Of a DNA stretch of 64,000 nt, positions 62,051-64,000 are shown one piece after another; positions within the stretch are counted from its first letter, which is position 1; each line of letters begins with the position of its first letter. The notes below the pieces were generated by a model. That model was not told where the DNA came from, searched no databases, and saw only the letters and a list, made by a program, of their open reading frames with translations. The position numbers and the translations under genes were made by a program. Source of the stretch: Lewinellaceae bacterium (GTDB taxonomy: Bacteria; Bacteroidota; Bacteroidia; Chitinophagales; Saprospiraceae); contig JACJYR010000001.1 in NCBI GenBank assembly GCA_020636005.1, positions 816,001 to 880,000 on the forward strand, read 5' to 3'.

Positions 62051-62467
62051 ATGATAGCAGTCGAAATAAAACCGGAAGTAAAGGTGGATTTGGATGAAAT
62101 ACTGGATGGCGTTTCAAAACTTAAAACGAAAGACCTGGAGAATTTCCACCGAAAAATAGGCGGGATGCTTTCTTCCCGCAAAGCGAAATCCATCCCGGAG
62201 CGGGAAGAATATTTAACAGCGAAAATCAAAGGTGAATTTTTACCAAAAAAAACCAGCAGCAAGTTCGAGGCTTTGCTTGAAAAATCTGCTGCCAAAACAT
62301 TGTCGCCCGAAGAGGAAAAAGAATACCAGCAACTGCTCGAAGTTGCCCAAAACAAATCCCTGCAACGCCTGACCTGGCTCGTCGAACTCTGCCAACTCAG
62401 GGGCGAGGCCCTTTCCGACACCATGGATAAACTCGGCATCAAAGCAATCAACCCCTTCAATGCCTAA
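62051..62467 (+). CDS. Small protein of unknown function paired with an HNH nuclease
   Basis: A 138-residue, highly charged, mostly helical protein: MIAVEIKPEVKVDLDEILDG, LSSRKAKSIPEREEYLTAKI, SPEEEKEYQQLLEVAQNKSL, and LVELCQLRGEALSDTMDKLG. No metal-binding cluster, membrane segment or signal peptide. Its stop overlaps the start of the HNH nuclease gene by 8 bases (ATGCCTAA), so the pair is coupled. I recall similar helical protein plus small HNH pairs in cyanobacteria and Bacteroidota; an antitoxin or accessory role is only a guess. Confidence 0.75.
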   Translation: MIAVEIKPEVKVDLDEILDGVSKLKTKDLENFHRKIGGMLSSRKAKSIPEREEYLTAKIKGEFLPKKTSSKFEALLEKSAAKTLSPEEEKEYQQLLEVAQNKSLQRLTWLVELCQLRGEALSDTMDKLGIKAINPFNA

Positions 62468-62894
62468 GGCCCGCCTCCCCCATCGCACCAAAAAAGCGGT
62501 GGCAGTGCGTGCCGGCTTCCGTTGTGAATATTGCAAAGCTCCAAAGGCATATGCCCCCAGTCCTTTTACTATCGATCATATTGTACCAGAAATATTGGGC
62601 GGCAGCTCCGAATTGGACAATCTTGCTTATGCTTGTGAAAATTGCAATGGTGGCAAGCATACTTCAACCCATGCCACCGATCCCGATACTGGGCTTGAAG
62701 TTGCCCTTTTTCATCCGAGGAAAGATAGATGGGCCGACCATTTTGCCTGGCAGGAGAATGATATAAATGTTAAAGGTTTGACGCCGGTTGGCCGCGCTAC
62801 TGTAGCCGCCATGCACCTAAATCACAGGGCAGTTGTCAACATGCGGATATTGTTGAAAATGGTAGGCGAACACCCGCCAAAAGAGACCCTCTAA
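62460..62894 (+). CDS. HNH endonuclease
   Basis: A 144-residue HNH-family nuclease. Zinc-binding pairs CEYC (FRCEYCKAP) and CENCN (AYACENCNGGKH) flank the core FTIDHIVPEILGGSSELDNL, with H from DHI and N from DNL. A C-terminal extension (ENDINVKGLTPVGRATVAAM, LNHRAVVNMRILL) is typical of a subgroup of stand-alone HNH proteins. Could be a toxin, a defence nuclease or a selfish element; the overlap with the upstream gene is the only contextual hint. Confidence 0.9.
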   Translation: MPKARLPHRTKKAVAVRAGFRCEYCKAPKAYAPSPFTIDHIVPEILGGSSELDNLAYACENCNGGKHTSTHATDPDTGLEVALFHPRKDRWADHFAWQENDINVKGLTPVGRATVAAMHLNHRAVVNMRILLKMVGEHPPKETL

Positions 62895-62993
62895 TCAAAA
62901 TCCCCCCACCATAAATCTACAAACCCGCTGATCATTGTCATCCCCAAAAACCTAACGACCACCGTCCTTTGCCCCAAAACCTTCAACCGTCCA

Positions 62994-63104
62994 AGTAACA
63001 ATGAAAAAATAACTTCACCATTTTGATTTTGGAAACCCAGGTAGGAAAAGGGTTTTTTAAAGAAAAATCCCGATGTGAAATCGGGATTATTTTTCCTTCG
63101 ATCC
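62994..63104 (+). repeat. R1 repeat, copy E, abutting the next gene
   Basis: A full copy, AGTAACAATGAAAAAATAAC to CCTTCGATCC, with a strong hairpin (AAATCCCGAT / ATCGGGATT). It ends 2 bases before the ATG of the acyl-CoA synthetase, so the repeat forms that gene's entire immediate 5' leader. Confidence 0.85.
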
Positions 63105-63106
63105 CA

Positions 63107-64000
63107 ATGTACCCACTCGACAAAATATTCCGCCCCGCCTCCATCGCCGCCATCGGTGCTTCCGACAAAGCCGGCACCGTCGGCTTTGCCCTCATGGACA
63201 ACCTGCAAAAAGGCGGTTTCAAAGGGAAAATCTACCCCGTAAACCCCGGCCATCGCACCATCCGTGGCATAAAGAGTTTTGCTTCGGTGAAAAAAATCCC
63301 AGGCACAGTAGATCTCGCCGTCGTCGCTGCCCCGGCGAAGGCCGTTCCAGGCATTGTGAAAGAGTGCGGTGAAAAAGGCATCGGTGGCGTGATCATCATT
63401 TCCGCAGGTTTTAAGGAAGCTGGCAAAGAGGGCAAGCGCATGTACAACGACATCGCCAAAACCGCCCGGAAATATGGCACCCGCATCATCGGCCCCAATT
63501 GCCTCGGCATCATCACCCCATCGGAAGGGCTGAACGCCAGCTTCGCCAGCCGCATGGCGCTGCCCGGCAAAATTGCCTTCATCTCACAGAGTGGTGCGCT
63601 TTGCACGGCCATCCTTGATTGGTCGGTGGATCAAAGCGTGGGGTTCAGCCACTTCGTCTCCATCGGTGAGATGGTGGACGTAGGCTACGATGACCTCATT
63701 GACTACTTCGGCCTCGACCCGAATACGGCCTGCATCCTGATTTACATGGAAAGCCTCAAGGAGCCCCGCAAGTTTATGAGCGCTGCCAGGGCCTTCTCCC
63801 GCTCAAAGCCGATCATTATCCTAAAAGCCGGACAAAGTGAAGAGGGCGCAAAAGCCACCCTTTCGCACACGGGCTCACTGGCCGGCAACGATGCCGCCTA
63901 CGATGCCGCTTTCCGCCGGGCCGGCATCATCCGGGTGGATACGATTTCGCAACTTTTCCATGTGGCGCAAGCGATGGCCATGCAGCCCAGGCCAAAAGGC
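63107..64000 (+). CDS. NDP-forming acyl-CoA synthetase, alpha (CoA-binding) part; runs off the window
   Basis: The first 298 codons of an acetyl/acyl-CoA synthetase (ADP-forming) or protein acetyltransferase of the Pat type. The N-terminal CoA-binding Rossmann domain begins IFRPASIAAIGASDKAGTVG with GKIYPVNPGH. The ligase-CoA domains follow (VDLAVVAAPAKAVPGIVKEC, IGPNCLGIITPSEGLNASFA, AFISQSGALCTAILDWSVD). The conserved phosphohistidine loop is LSHTGSLAGNDAAYDAAFRR, with H near residue 256. It converts acyl-CoA plus ADP and phosphate to acid plus ATP, or the reverse. Whether an ATP-grasp beta part is fused downstream cannot be seen. The ATG at 63107 directly follows the R1 repeat. Confidence 0.9.
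   Translation, partial: MYPLDKIFRPASIAAIGASDKAGTVGFALMDNLQKGGFKGKIYPVNPGHRTIRGIKSFASVKKIPGTVDLAVVAAPAKAVPGIVKECGEKGIGGVIIISAGFKEAGKEGKRMYNDIAKTARKYGTRIIGPNCLGIITPSEGLNASFASRMALPGKIAFISQSGALCTAILDWSVDQSVGFSHFVSIGEMVDVGYDDLIDYFGLDPNTACILIYMESLKEPRKFMSAARAFSRSKPIIILKAGQSEEGAKATLSHTGSLAGNDAAYDAAFRRAGIIRVDTISQLFHVAQAMAMQPRPKG

Noticed and set aside
63107..64000. Reading the acyl-CoA synthetase as succinyl-CoA ligase alpha subunit
   Set aside because: The N-terminus and the PNCLGIITP and LSHTGSLAGND blocks fit the larger NDP-forming acyl-CoA synthetase family better than the roughly 290-residue SucD.

Overview
The window looks like a piece of a Bacteroidota chromosome, most likely from the class Saprospiria (inferred from gene content, not from a marker gene). 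The signs are many secreted proteins ending in a type IX secretion (T9SS) type A sorting tail with a YPNP-like core, a DUF2851 protein, a CarboxypepD-plug TonB-dependent receptor, a propeller/Y_Y_Y/LuxR regulator, a mevalonate-pathway decarboxylase, and lipoproteins with very short Cys-terminated signal peptides. No rRNA, tRNA or CRISPR array was found.

Layout. 1-5464: end of an outer-membrane protein gene, DUF2851, a nested palindromic element, an ECF sigma factor overlapping a glycosyltransferase, and a decayed T9SS tail. 5518-17493: T9SS proteins (one with a duplicated 410-residue module), a PiT phosphate transporter, a TonB-dependent receptor and a GT28-like glycosyltransferase. 17928-40375: a beta-glucan utilisation locus, the most interesting part. 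40853-50059: a DUF2306 membrane protein, a tolC-MFP-RND efflux operon and an intact IS4-family element with a 13-bp target duplication. 50111-60651 (all minus): P-type ATPase, T9SS proteins, ACMSD-like amidohydrolase, an AT-rich orphan, mevalonate diphosphate decarboxylase, a choice-of-anchor-B protein, a YkgJ-like Cys-cluster protein and a dockerin-like secreted protein. 60652-64000: a histone-deacetylase-like enzyme, an overlapping unknown/HNH pair, and the start of an NDP-forming acyl-CoA synthetase.

The glucan locus has a divergent membrane regulator, then on the plus strand: a clan GH-A hydrolase fused to an outer-membrane beta-barrel, a lipoprotein with three copies of a putative glycan-binding module, a GH16 lipoprotein, a large GH94-like phosphorylase, a GH17 lipoprotein, a GH30 lipoprotein, an MFS symporter fused to a GH17 domain, a stand-alone GH17 that duplicates that domain, and a T9SS protein reusing the binding module. 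No SusC/SusD pair is present. A consistent model, inferred only, is that surface GH16/GH17/GH30 lipoproteins cut a beta-1,3 glucan with beta-1,6 branches (laminarin-like). The hydrolase-barrel would then act as enzyme plus pore, the MFS-GH17 protein would import and cleave oligosaccharides, and the cytosolic GH17 and phosphorylase would finish the job.

The intergenic DNA is unusually rich in small dispersed structured repeats. At least seven families can be seen by eye (called R1-R6 and REP in the entries). One family carries its own REP-associated tyrosine transposase inside the glucan locus.
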